Below the pieces are notes generated by a model that was not told where the DNA came from, made no database searches, and was given only the letters and a program-made list of their open reading frames with translations. Of a stretch of 64,000 nt of DNA, positions 1-9,389 are shown one piece after another. Origin of the DNA: Mesostigma viride (Eukaryota; Streptophyta; Mesostigmatophyceae; Mesostigmatales; Mesostigmataceae); contig RPFO01000359.1 in assembly GCA_009746045.1 (NCBI GenBank), forward strand, positions 1,034,649 through 1,098,648, written 5' to 3'. Each line of letters opens with the position of its first letter. Position 1 is the stretch's first letter. The position numbers and the translations under genes are program-made.

Positions 1-259
1 GTCACTAACGGTTCGTAAGGGGCTCCTTCAGCATATTCACCCCCATCCACTACAGATCCTGCCATTGCCGCTACGGAACCACCGTTCCGGCGGACAAAGG
101 ACCTGCAAGCATCATCGATCCCATCTAGGGCCGCCTGCTGCAGAGGCCCGGGCACACGGGCTGAATCTACAGCAGGCGGGTCTCGCCCCCCCCCCCCATC
201 CAGTTTAACGCCCTAACCGTCTGACAGGCTAGTGTGCGAGCATTAAAAGCCCGACTCAT
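1..259 (-). pseudogene. Second ORF of an unrecognised element, 5' part, frameshifted
   Basis: A minus-strand reading frame starts at an ATG at 257-259 (MSRAFNARTLACQ...) and runs to a C12 run at 186-197 (G12 on the coding strand). There it shifts and soon meets a stop. In the frame one base away it stays open from the run to the window edge (RDPPAVDSARVPGP... then SFVRRNGGSVAAMAG). The simplest reading is one ORF with a one-base length error or mutation in the G run. It begins 93 bases past the stop of the preceding ORF, so the two look like consecutive ORFs of one unit. I do not recognise the product; a retroelement second ORF is a guess from context. It is cut by the window edge. Confidence 0.4.
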
Positions 260-351
260 CCTATCGCGCCTACGGCCTGAGCGTACCTGCTGCCACCAGT
301 CACGAGGTGGCAGGGGTGCTGGAAGAGGTAGTGGAAGAAGGCACCGCTCCC

Positions 352-1350
352 TCACTTGTTGTTGTTGGACGGGCCGCCCTGCCCCTTCTTGCCGGGACCC
401 TGCTCCAGCTTGTGCTGCAGCTTCCCCATGCTCATCGCCGCCCGCACCGCCGGAGACGCCAGCATTGCTCCACCCTCCTGGAATGGCAGCATTGCCGACG
501 GCGTCCCCTTCCACCCCGTCGACCCCACATCCACCAGCTGGCATGCCGTGATCAGCTTTGCCAGGTACTCGGCTGCTGCCGGCTCCAGAATTACTTCGGA
601 GCGTGGCGTGGCCCAGTAGCCAAATTCTGTCACCATCGTGTCCAGAATTCCTGCCATCTGCAGGAGCAGCATCCGCCTCTCCCCGCTGGCTGAGCTGCCG
701 TGCATCGTCAGCATTAACGATGCACGGATGGACTTCCCCCCCACGCTCTCCGCGTAGTCCAGCATTCCCGGCAGCACCGCCTCCAGCATGTTGCTCACCA
801 GCACCGGCACTGCATGCCCACTCAGCGCCACCCCCTTCGTGCGCGCCAGCCTGCCAGCAGTCGTCGCTGCGGCTGGGCTTGCAGCTGCTGGAGTCTTTGC
901 CTGGTCCAGCAGCTTCGACATGGCCGATATCAGGTCGCCAATATCTCCGCCAGTGCGGGCGTTGCCCGGCCGGGATGGAAGCCCTCCAGCTGGCGTTGCA
1001 TAGCCCGTCTCGGTCCCCAGCAGCCGACCTATGTTTCGGTCCAGGTCCGCCACAGCCTGGTCGATCGCCCCAGGAGCGCCATCGTCCTCCCCAGCGCCCG
1101 CTCCACCATGCCCCGCCCCTCCGCTTCCACCTGCCGAAGGGGGAACACCCCCCGTTCCCACCCCACCTGCTGACACTGGTGGATCCGGCTCCGCAATAGC
1201 CTCCCCCAGTTGCGCTGCTAGCACATGCATCGGCCAGGGCCTCCTCCCCATCCCAGTCGCTGACAAACCCCCTTTCCTCCAGTACGTCCATGACGTTCTT
1301 GGCTCGCCCCGGAGTGAGCTTCTGGATCCGCTCTAGCCAGTTCCCCTCCC
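352..1350 (-). pseudogene. Distal part of an unrecognised ORF split by copia-1
   Basis: A minus-strand frame of about 300 codons ends with ...GGPSNNNK and a stop at 352. Its N-terminal end continues on the far side of copia-1 at 9385-9493: removing the element and one CTAGG copy joins the two parts in frame (ILG then EGNWLERIQKL). A one-base frameshift lies near 1218-1230, where the frame with MDVLEERGFVSDW passes to the frame with LAAQLGEAIAEPDPP. The product is Gly/Ala/Pro-rich in its first third and helical later (SVGGKSIRASLMLTMHG, LLLQMAGILDTMV). It has no zinc knuckle or catalytic motif that I recognise. It could be a capsid-like ORF1 of a non-LTR or DIRS-like element, or a host gene. 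Confidence 0.45.
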
Positions 1351-1355
1351 CTAGG
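1351..1355. repeat. Target-site duplication of copia-1, left copy (CTAGG)
   Basis: CTAGG lies directly before the LTR start AGTTAAG and is repeated at 9385-9389 directly after the other LTR's end GTTAACT. Five bases is the normal duplication length for LTR elements. Confidence 0.85.
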
Positions 1356-2054
1356 AGTTAAGCTTTCTTAGCACATGCAATGTGAAGGATATGGTTGCAA
1401 TGCAGCAATGTGTGATATGGTTGGAAACGGAGCTTTGTTAAAATCGGATAATGTTTACAGCGCTCACACACGTGAAGCTTGTACACGCGCTTGCCAAGTC
1501 AAGGCACAACACGTGAGGCGGGCTCGCAAGAGACATCCATTTGGCACTGGCCTATTGTTTATATACTTGTGCACTGTGCTTGCTAGTCCTGAGCAGCCTA
1601 GGAGGCCTGCTCAGTAATAACACTCCCGGTACAGTATTCACTACCTGTACAGCGCCCAGCTCCTATACAGTAGGTCTGCCATACAGGCACAGTGACCACA
1701 GAGTACAGTCACCACAGTGATTATTGCATCTGCACCTAGAAGTCCAGGACTAAGCCTGCGGTACCAACAGACCACAGGTTAAGGTTCCTATTTCCTGCGT
1801 ACGACGTATTAATCCAATACCGTCGTAGGTACAGCACCTAATTCCTGTCAGCCCAGGAATTACTGTCGACCCCATATGTCGTCGGCAAATATTCACGTCC
1901 GACTTAGAAGAACAGCCGGCTCGCGCTCGCGCGCGACCGGGAAGTCGGAACGCCATAACTTTCTTGATACTTGTCGGAATGAACTCGTTCCGGTGCCGCT
2001 GGAATCGCAGAGATATGCCGAATCAGGATCACGCCAATGCGCTTGGCGTTAACT
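1356..2054 (-). repeat. copia-1 3' LTR
   Basis: Near-identical to 8688-9384. Its ends are AGTTAAG and GTTAACT, an inverted AGTTAA/TTAACT pair in place of the usual TG/CA. A TATA-like TATATAAA on the minus strand (about 1557-1564) would place the promoter in the downstream half of the LTR as transcribed. Confidence 0.88.
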
Positions 2055-2075
2055 CCAATCCTTTCTTTTCTTGAG
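2055..2075 (-). promoter_or_regulatory. copia-1 polypurine tract
   Basis: Directly inside the 3' LTR the coding strand reads AAGAAAAGAAAGGATTGG, a purine-rich tract in the position of the plus-strand primer. The same position in copia-2 (29299-29318) has a closely matching tract. Confidence 0.75.
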
Positions 2076-2802
2076 CTGTAGCAGCTCACACAAGTCTACA
2101 TACAAACACACACAATGGGTACTGGATATCCTCCCCAGACTACAAGTCACAACCCGCTGGGCATGACAGTCAGCTTGGATTCCTTATTATATGTACATAG
2201 CACCCATACTGGCTCAGGAGCACAAACAAATTACAATGAGTCCCTATCCCTTCACGGGAGGCTCGTTGTGTTACCCATGTACAAGAGGTTGGCCAACTGT
2301 GGCAGCCCATAGGTGTTCAGTTAAGAACTTGAGAAGTATGTACAACCTTCAGGACCTTAGGCGAAACCCCACAGATCACCCACAACAGCTCATCAGAAAA
2401 CATTGCTGACCCCCAGACGGGAGTCGGCGCCGGTCTGCTGCCCCTTATCGAACCAGACACAACATCTACGCGAAGCACATGCAAAACACAAGCTCCTCTA
2501 CTCGTTCCAACCGTGGAAAATCAGGGGACCTGTCGCCACCTCACCAGCATGGTGGATGGGTCAGCCAGTCCGTGAAACTCCGCCTTAAGACGGCACCAGG
2601 GAATCGAACCCCGCCCACAAACCACAGATCTGGGGAAACCTCAGACTGAGATGAAAACCCCAGATAGACATCTCTCCATCAGAGACAATGTCAGACATTC
2701 CCACACCAGAGACATGTCTCACCCCTCAAGGTGTGCTCAGGATTATGTACAATCAAGCTCCCAGCCTGATATCCAGAGACTTAAGCACCCAGCTCTCAGC
2801 TT
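2076..2802 (-). other. copia-1 3' non-coding region
   Basis: This interval lies between the pol stop and the polypurine tract. I see no supported ORF, only short frames. It is probably untranslated 3' sequence of the element. Confidence 0.5.
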
Positions 2803-4413
2803 TTAGACAGATAGACCGACTTGACAGTCAGCATTCATGAGCTTCCTCAGTACATTGTACTGGGCTGGGGCCTTGTGTGGCAGCTTTGTCAATGCATCAG
2901 CAGGGTTCTCCTCGCCAGGGATATGCTTCAAGTCAACCAAACTGGCCAACTCCTTCAGCAACAAATAATCCAGGTCCCGGCTCCTGGCCAGCTGCTTGTG
3001 AACAAACTGGACCATACCCATGCTGTCTGTTAGCAACAACGTCTCCATCTGCAAGGTCCAAGGGGTAACTGAAGCCAGCTCCAGCATTAACTCCTTTATG
3101 TACAGGCTGGACTGGATCCCCTCGCATATGGCCCTGCATTCTGCCACATCTGAACTGATACAGACCCTCTTCTGCAGTCTGCTGTACCAGCTGAACAAAC
3201 TTGCCCTGCTCTGATAAAAAGCAAACAGAGCAGCAGATCTCCCCCTGACCTTGGTAACCTGGCGAGCATCCATGGAACTGTCAACAAAGATCTCCAAGGT
3301 GATAGGCTGGGCAAAGTCAATCCCAGACAAAATCAGATCAGGGGTACTCTCCACCAACCGGGCTATGACTCGAGGCTTCTCATCCTCAAGCACCTCATCA
3401 GGCATTCTGCTATGGACCATCAAAGACGGACCACAGATGCTGGCAAACCAGGCCCACATGCCTCTCAACTCAGGTCCTGCAGCCTGGGTGATCTTCTCTG
3501 GCAAGGCCTTCACAATGGTCTGTTTATAATCTCCTCCAGCCTGAAGCCTGATACTCCACTCCCCGTCCCTCCTGAACAGGGTAGCCTGCATTCCACAGAA
3601 CACTACAGGCTTGTTGGGCTCCTGCCACAGCTCCTTGCCCAGTGAAAACTTGCCACTGATGACAGGAATAAACTTCTTCAGCCAGGTCGTGGGGGCTAGC
3701 AAATGCAGATCATCTCCATGCAAACTAGCATACACTGGCAGACCCTCCCATTGGGCCAGCAGCAAACAGGGATCAACTGAAGACACTCTCAAGCCACACT
3801 CACTGATCAGAGCTTCCTGCAGCGTGAGTCTCCAGATGATTGGGCTCGACCTGAGTCCTTCCAGGCCCTTCAGAATAACCAGGAATTGTTGATGCAGCTC
3901 CAGCTTCCAGATGGCAGGCACCTCAACACAGTAAGGCTCATCCTGCTTCCACACCCTCCTGGCCACTTCTGGATCAGATTTTAAAAATGCCCTCTTGAAG
4001 TCCAGCAGCACTGATGACATAGCTGCTCCCCTGTTCAGCAACCCCACGTAGAGACATAGCAAAATTCTCCATGTGTCGTGTAGCATCCCTGGCGTGTATA
4101 GCTCCTCTCCTGGCAGACTCCCCGTGCCGTGATACTCATTCAGGACAGGCCTGACATGGGGCACTGATACCTCATCCACAACCTTCCTCTTCAGCACAAA
4201 TCTCAAAGCAAGCTTCCTTGATGCTGGGGGACGTCTGTCTGTTGGTGCAGCACACTCAAACTGCAACCACTCCTCCAATGCCTTGGAGAAGGCGAGCTTC
4301 CAAGCCTCAAACAAAGTAGGCGAGCTCATCTCTTGGACCAGCTGGTCATATGTCAAAGGAGAGTGTGCAGCAAGGCTCCTGTGAGTTATGCCAATACTGC
4401 TGGGGTGCAACAC
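2803..4413 (-). CDS. copia-1 reverse transcriptase and RNase H
   Basis: This part of pol has 536 codons. RT comes first: HVRPVLNE and YTPGMLHDTWR, then LLDFKRAFL (first catalytic Asp, about residue 138), KGLEGLRSSPIIW, SSVDPCLL, and YASLHGDDLHL with HGDD at residues 232-235 (3709-3720), where copia RTs normally have YVDD. RNase H follows, with FVDSSMDARQVTK, ISSDVAECRAICEG, LLTDSMGMVQFV and HIPGEENPADALTK, all copia-type. The frame is offset from the upstream integrase/protease frame: the matching copia-2 region is continuous, so a one-base indel near 4400 broke this copy. The nominal start at 4413 is therefore not a real translation start. Confidence 0.85.
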   Translation of the reverse strand: MLHPSSIGITHRSLAAHSPLTYDQLVQEMSSPTLFEAWKLAFSKALEEWLQFECAAPTDRRPPASRKLALRFVLKRKVVDEVSVPHVRPVLNEYHGTGSLPGEELYTPGMLHDTWRILLCLYVGLLNRGAAMSSVLLDFKRAFLKSDPEVARRVWKQDEPYCVEVPAIWKLELHQQFLVILKGLEGLRSSPIIWRLTLQEALISECGLRVSSVDPCLLLAQWEGLPVYASLHGDDLHLLAPTTWLKKFIPVISGKFSLGKELWQEPNKPVVFCGMQATLFRRDGEWSIRLQAGGDYKQTIVKALPEKITQAAGPELRGMWAWFASICGPSLMVHSRMPDEVLEDEKPRVIARLVESTPDLILSGIDFAQPITLEIFVDSSMDARQVTKVRGRSAALFAFYQSRASLFSWYSRLQKRVCISSDVAECRAICEGIQSSLYIKELMLELASVTPWTLQMETLLLTDSMGMVQFVHKQLARSRDLDYLLLKELASLVDLKHIPGEENPADALTKLPHKAPAQYNVLRKLMNADCQVGLSV

Positions 4414-6395
4414 AGCTGGAATACCAAACTGGCCGCTGGGGGCACCTCCCCTTCATCCCATTTTACACCCTTGACCGGCTTGGCCCTGCACCTGACTGGA
4501 AATGTTGTCCTGAAATTTTCTAGGGGAATCATCCCCCAGCCATCTCTTCTCAGAGCTGTAGCTCTGATAGAAATCCCAGGATTGCCCAGAAAATTCTGAC
4601 CCAAAATCACAGGGCCATCATAGTCCTCTAGGACAAGGAAGGTCACATCCACACCCATGACAGGGGCAGTAACCTCTCCCAACACCCTTAGATGCGTCCT
4701 ACCACTGAAATCAGACACCCAGGGGCAACTTGGTTCTCCGACCAGCAGTTCTCCTGTATGCTGAGGTCCCATGACAGAAACCTGTGCATTGGTATCTATC
4801 TCCATGGCAGCTACCTCAGGTTCATCCAACTGGACAAGCTTGGACACCTTAGGCTCCTTCTTGGCTCTTTGCAAAGCCTGTACAATATCTGATAGACGCA
4901 CACCCCTAGGCCTGGTGTCGGGCCGTTCCGGAGGTGCAGCCTGTCCGCCTGCTTGCCCAACCACCGTATGTGAAGGTACCCCAGGGGCCGGGCCAGGGTC
5001 ACCCTGAGGGCTCGATACAGCTGTAGCACCCTGATCAGGAAGCTCCACGTCACCCCCGCCTTGTACACCAGCGGGCACCTGGAAGAGGTCTCCTTGATTA
5101 CCTCCCCGGGGACGGATCTTTGACCAGGACAGACGGTGCACTGCTTGGGAGCCATCAATGGCCACCCAGCACTTATGGCCAGCGGCTTCTACTCGGGTCA
5201 CCACCCCATCATGCCAGCTGCCACGTTTCCCTGGAAAGCTTGGTTCCTTCCACACAACAACCTGTTGTCCAACGTTAGGTTCTAGGACACTCCAGCCCTT
5301 GTCTTTCTGCCTCAGCTTGAGGAACTTGGCCTCTAGCTTCTCCTTCCATGCCTGCTCAGCATCAGCTGGCAGCATCCTGGTATGCAGCATAAGAGGATTG
5401 ATGGCAATGTCACCAAAGAACATGGGAGTCCTCAGGTTCAGCCTGTCCTCCACAGAACGTAGCCATGCAGATGTCACAATGGCAGATGACGTCCTTGGAA
5501 TCCTCTCCACCAGCAGCACAGTCTTGATCTCTTGGATGGCTCTCTCCACCACCCCTTGCTGGCCGTGGCTCTCCCTGGGTGTAATCAGCAACTCTGGAAA
5601 CTCTGGCAGGTTCTCACAGCACTCAAACTGAATGTCACACTGCAACAACTCCAACCCAGGGTACCTGCTCCTTGTCAACTTCAGAGCAGCAATCAATGTA
5701 GGCTTCTCCATGTCAGGCAGGATCTCTAGGGTCTTGTACTTGGTATATCTGTCCACTGCCACCAGCAGCTTCAAACCCCTGATTCTCTGAATATCTACCT
5801 GCACATGGCCTGGCTGCAAAATAGGAGTCCTGGCATGAGACTGCTTGGGCTTTCTAGCAACTAGCCTGCACTTGCAAGCTTGAGCAACCTGTTGGCAGAT
5901 GGAGTACAACTCACTTCCTCCCAGCCGTCTAGCAACTTGCAAAGACTGAGCTGCATGGCCAAACATGGTATGCAACCTTGAGGCAATGTCATACAAGAGA
6001 GAAAACCTTTTATTGTCATTATTAGCACTCAAGGTATGTACAGATCCCTTATGTACAGGAGGCACCAGGGTCGTGCCTGTCAGACTGTCTCCAGCCCTAT
6101 CCTCATCCTGACCATCCTGTGCCAGTCCTGCACGGTCAGAATGCTTCTGAGATCCACCTGGGTCCACATCACCAGGTCCTACCTCAGGCTCAGCACCGCC
6201 ATGGCGGGCACGTTGGCGAGTAACCACTGCAGCTACAGCTGGCATACTCTCTGTGGTAACCAAGCTTGCCCCATCGTGTCCAATAGGCTCTTTCACTAGA
6301 GCATGGGGCTGCCCCTCACTGCTGTCACTAGCAGCTTCATTACACACCCCTGGGGGCACCCTCCAGGGTTCAGGGATGTGTGCAGGCTCAATCAA
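4386..6395 (-). CDS. copia-1 integrase followed by retropepsin-like domain
   Basis: The frame has 669 codons. An HHCC-type zinc region (LHTMFGHA ... CQQVAQACKC, about residues 142-176) is followed by an integrase core with candidate catalytic D201 (VQVDIQ), D254 (LQCDIQFE) and E284 (HGQQGVVERAIQEI). A C-terminal basic segment (FPGKRGSWHDGVV, about 400-440) follows. After it, not before the integrase, comes a retropepsin-like segment: EIDTNAQVSVMG (D534, 4788-4796) and VILGQNFL about 60 residues later. No other protease motif is seen before the integrase. The frame overlaps the gag stop by 4 bases in the -1 register and begins without an ATG, so a frameshift from gag is likely. Confidence 0.75.
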   Translation of the reverse strand: MIEPAHIPEPWRVPPGVCNEAASDSSEGQPHALVKEPIGHDGASLVTTESMPAVAAVVTRQRARHGGAEPEVGPGDVDPGGSQKHSDRAGLAQDGQDEDRAGDSLTGTTLVPPVHKGSVHTLSANNDNKRFSLLYDIASRLHTMFGHAAQSLQVARRLGGSELYSICQQVAQACKCRLVARKPKQSHARTPILQPGHVQVDIQRIRGLKLLVAVDRYTKYKTLEILPDMEKPTLIAALKLTRSRYPGLELLQCDIQFECCENLPEFPELLITPRESHGQQGVVERAIQEIKTVLLVERIPRTSSAIVTSAWLRSVEDRLNLRTPMFFGDIAINPLMLHTRMLPADAEQAWKEKLEAKFLKLRQKDKGWSVLEPNVGQQVVVWKEPSFPGKRGSWHDGVVTRVEAAGHKCWVAIDGSQAVHRLSWSKIRPRGGNQGDLFQVPAGVQGGGDVELPDQGATAVSSPQGDPGPAPGVPSHTVVGQAGGQAAPPERPDTRPRGVRLSDIVQALQRAKKEPKVSKLVQLDEPEVAAMEIDTNAQVSVMGPQHTGELLVGEPSCPWVSDFSGRTHLRVLGEVTAPVMGVDVTFLVLEDYDGPVILGQNFLGNPGISIRATALRRDGWGMIPLENFRTTFPVRCRAKPVKGVKWDEGEVPPAASLVFQLCCTPAVLA

Positions 6396-7653
6396 TGATC
6401 AGCAGCCTTGCCCTTGCCCTTGTCCTGGGATGGACCAGCCTTGTCCTTGCTGCCACCCTGAGCTGGCTTGCTCTGACCTTCCTGCCTCAGGTACGAGGGA
6501 CACTCATTCCTGAAGTGACCCTTCCCCTGGCAGAAATAACATTCCACCTGACTGATGTCCCGTGAGGTCCCACTGCTGGGCCCAGCCTTGGGAGGACCAC
6601 CCACCCTCTTGAAGTCAAACTGGGACTGTGGATGTCCCGACTTCGGCGGGGTCCCCCGTCCAGCCCTTCTGTCACGCCCCCTCCTGGACCTTCCTCGACC
6701 CCTTGAAGAGGTCTCAGGCCCTCTCGAGGACGCTGGGCCCCCGTGGCCCGATCCCCTCATGGACTTAACCGTGGGTTCAGTGGCCTCCTCATCATTCTGA
6801 CGAGGGCGCTTACCCCCACGTACTTGCCGCTGAAACACTCATACAACTGGTCCGTCATGGCTGCCCAGCCATGGACCTGTCGCATGTGGATGGTCACATT
6901 ATCCATGGTGACCGGATCCAGCTGCAGCGACTTGAGAAAGTCGCCCATGGCCATCCGATCTGCGACGAAGAAGCCCTTGGCCATGGCGTCCTCCCTCAGC
7001 TTGACGAAGTCTTCAAAGGCGTGGACCACTAGCTGCCCCTTGATGGGCTTGTAGTCCAGGTATTCTTGCTTCAGGTGGGACCCATCTATGGTCCTCTTGT
7101 CACTCAGGAACGACCTGAGTCGCGTCATAAACGCCGTCCAGGTGTCCCCCGCCGCGTGTCGCTCCCGAACAAACTTGAACAGCCGCCTCGCCGACTGCCG
7201 TATGTAGGCACTAGACGCCAGGATGCGAAGCTTGTCACCGTTGTATATCTCCGTGTACAAGTTCATGTCCTCTAACATCCTCTCAGCATCCCGGGGCTGC
7301 CAATTGTCCTTGATGGACTGAAACTGGCCTAGCACCGCGTACCCCTCAGCAACGGTTGGTCGCTTAGGCGCCGCTTGATCTGCGGCTGGCGCGTGCTGCC
7401 CGCCCTGCGATCCTTGGCTCTGATTATCTGGCACCTCAGCCTGGTCTCCCAGCGCCTGGCCGTCCCCGCGTCCATCGCGTCCACCGCGTCCATCGCGTCC
7501 ATCTCGTCCATCCAGCCCAGCGCCGCGCCGCCGAAGCCCATAAAGCCCGCTTGTTGGTTGATAGCTCCATCCTCCATGATGGCCTCTGTTCAGATCTGCT
7601 ACAGCCAGCCAAGTGGCCAAGCAGCAATTAAAGCAATATAAGCTACTGAACAA
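6392..7653 (-). CDS. copia-1 gag with zinc knuckle, in two frames
   Basis: The capsid-like part (7653 to about 6815) includes NLYTEIYNGDKLRILASS, HAAGDTWTAFMTRLRSFL and ADRMAMGDFLKSLQL. The nucleocapsid part (6838 to 6392) is basic (RGRGRSRRGRDRR) and has one CCHC knuckle, CYFCQGKGHFRNEC. The two parts sit in different frames and join at a G5 run (6813-6817); one extra G would fuse them. The N-terminal region is uncertain because a 9-bp minisatellite (about 7466-7525) can be read as MDAMDAVDA or DGRDGRDGR. The ATG at 7577 (MEDGAINQQ) is a better start candidate than 7653, but it is in the other frame. Confidence 0.8.
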
Positions 7654-7679
7654 GAAAGGAAAGTGCCAAGTGTTACCAC

Positions 7680-8596
7680 TCAGGCAAGACCACCACGGCT
7701 GGCCCCAGGCGCGTCCTGGTTCTCCTTGTCGCTGTCGTCGTCGCTGTCGCTCACCACAATCAGCTCTGGTACCCTGCTACCTGCTGCGCCGTCGTCGACC
7801 CGCTGTCGGCCCGCGATGACTGAATCGTCACCGTTGGTAAAGTAGACAGGTGACAACCCGTCGTTGGCACCTCGCGGATTGTACGTTGGCACCTCGTGGT
7901 CGCCAAGTGCCTCGTCGCCTAGCCCAGCGACACCCCCTGCTCCTACCTCAAGGTCACTCTCGTACCAAGAGGTGCAAACTCCTCCCAACGCGTCACACGA
8001 ACGCGAAGGGGCGGGGCAGCTCCTGAAAAGGAACTCTTACTCGCTCTGGAAACCTGCCGACTCTTGTCGCGCGTGTCCTCCGGCGATGGCTTCCGCTGTC
8101 GCCCCGACCTCTGCAAGCCGCCTGTGATGCTCCGCTCCGCGTCGTTCACGCCTAACTGGCCCGCTGCAACACCCTCGTCGCCGATGCCGCCTGCGAAAGC
8201 ACGTGGTACTCCCGCGCCCGCTACTGTCGGCACAAACTCGTGTCGCCCTGCGCCAGCTGCCTCCGCAACCTCGCCTCGCCTTGCTGCCAACTCCGTCCGC
8301 ACTCGCTCTGCTACTGCAGTAATCACCGTCTGGATGCCGACCAACCCGTGAAGCTCCTGCTCAAGGTCGTCGATGCTCCGGTGCTCCGGAATGACGATGG
8401 TTTGTACGTGTCGCAGAATTCGCTCCCAATCTTCGACCTGGTCGTCGACGAATTGCACGAAGCTGCGATTTACAGGCGGACGATCTGCAAGCAACAAAGA
8501 TAGATCCCGAACGACACGGCGTAATTCAGGAGAAATCGAACCCCCAGCAGACTGCCGAAACCGGAAATCCTGCTGCCGTTGTTCCTCCTGCACCAT
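7680..8596 (-). CDS. copia-1 extra ORF between 5' LTR and gag
   Basis: An ATG at 8596, 91 bases inside the 5' LTR, opens a 217-codon frame that ends at 7943. A second frame, overlapping from 7988 and ending at 7680, appears to carry the C-terminus (VPELIVVSDSDDDSDKENQ), so a frameshift near 7960 is likely. The N-terminal half is helix-rich (SFVQFVDDQVEDWERILR, DDLEQELHGLVGIQ), the middle is Arg/Ser-rich and the end is acidic. Copia-2 has an ORF in the same place with a similar make-up. I recognise no known family. It could be an N-terminal gag extension or a separate accessory protein. Confidence 0.55.
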
Positions 8597-8687
8597 TCAC
8601 CACCGGACGAGCTCCTCGTCGTCAACGCTGCACACCGCAACCGGCAACGACCCTCCTGGCCGTTCCGCTGAGACTGGTTGTAATTTG

Positions 8688-9384
8688 AGTTAAGTTCTTA
8701 GCACACGCAATGTGAAGGATATGGTTGCAATGCAGCAATGTGTGAATATGGTTGGAAACGGAGCTTTGTTAAAATCGGATAATGTTTACAGCGCTCACAC
8801 ACTTGAGGCTTGTACACGCGCTTGCCAAGTCAAGGCACAACACGTGAGGCGGGCTCGCAAGAGATGCCCATTTGGCACTGGCCTATTGTTTATATACTTG
8901 TGCACTGTGCTTGCTAGTCCTGAGCAGCCTAGGAGGCCTGCTCAGTAATAACACCCCGGTACAGTATTCACTACCTGTACAGCGCCCAGCTCCTATACAG
9001 TAGGTCTGCCATACAGGCACAGTGACCACAGAGTACAGTCACCACAGTGATTATTGCATCTGCACCTAGAAGTCCAGGACTAAGCCTGCGGTACCAACAG
9101 ACCACAGGTTAAGGTTCCTATTTCCTGCGTACGACGTATTAATCCAATACCGTCGTAGGTACAGCACCTAATTCCTGTCAGCCCAGGAATTACTGTCGAC
9201 CCCATATGTCGTCGGCAAATATTCACGTCCGACTTAGAAGAACAGCCGGCTCGCGCTCGCGCGCGACCGGGAAGTCGGAACGCCATAACTTTCTTGATAC
9301 TTGTCGGAATGAACTCGTTCCGGTGCCGCTGGAATCGCAGAGATATGCCGAATCAGGATCACACCAATGCGCTTGGCGTTAACT
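8688..9384 (-). repeat. copia-1 5' LTR
   Basis: This LTR pairs with 1356-2054, with a few substitutions and small indels. Its ends are AGTTAAG and GTTAACT. The minus-strand TATA-like sequence lies at about 8888-8895. Just inside it the element reads CAAATTACAACCAG; there is no canonical TGG primer site. Confidence 0.88.
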
Positions 9385-9389
9385 CTAGG
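9385..9389. repeat. Target-site duplication of copia-1, right copy (CTAGG)
   Basis: Matches 1351-1355 and directly follows the LTR terminus GTTAACT. Confidence 0.85.

Larger units (their letters stand above)
1356..9384 (-). mobile_element. copia-1: full-length Ty1/copia-type LTR retrotransposon
   Basis: The element is 8,029 bp, bounded by LTRs of 699 bp (1356-2054) and 697 bp (8688-9384) and by a CTAGG target duplication. In coding order on the minus strand it has: 5' LTR, an extra ORF (8596 to 7680), gag with a CCHC knuckle (about 7653 to 6392), integrase followed by a retropepsin-like domain (6395 to 4386), RT plus RNase H (4413 to 2803), a 730-bp tail, polypurine tract and 3' LTR. The RT motifs (FKRAFL, GLEGLRSSPIIW, SSVDPC) and RNase H are copia-type. 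Frameshifts in gag, in the extra ORF and between the protease-like and RT regions make this copy inactive. It interrupts the ORF at 352-1350 and 9385-9493. Confidence 0.9.

Noticed and set aside
167-1291. 374-codon minus-strand frame overlapping the split ORF
   Set aside because: It is real only in its first part (MDVLEERGF...), and its last part matches the next ORF's start. The middle is an out-of-frame reading of the 304-codon frame.
2808-4599. Plus-strand frames of 60-107 codons within copia-1
   Set aside because: They are opposite the RT/RNase H coding strand and lack independent support.
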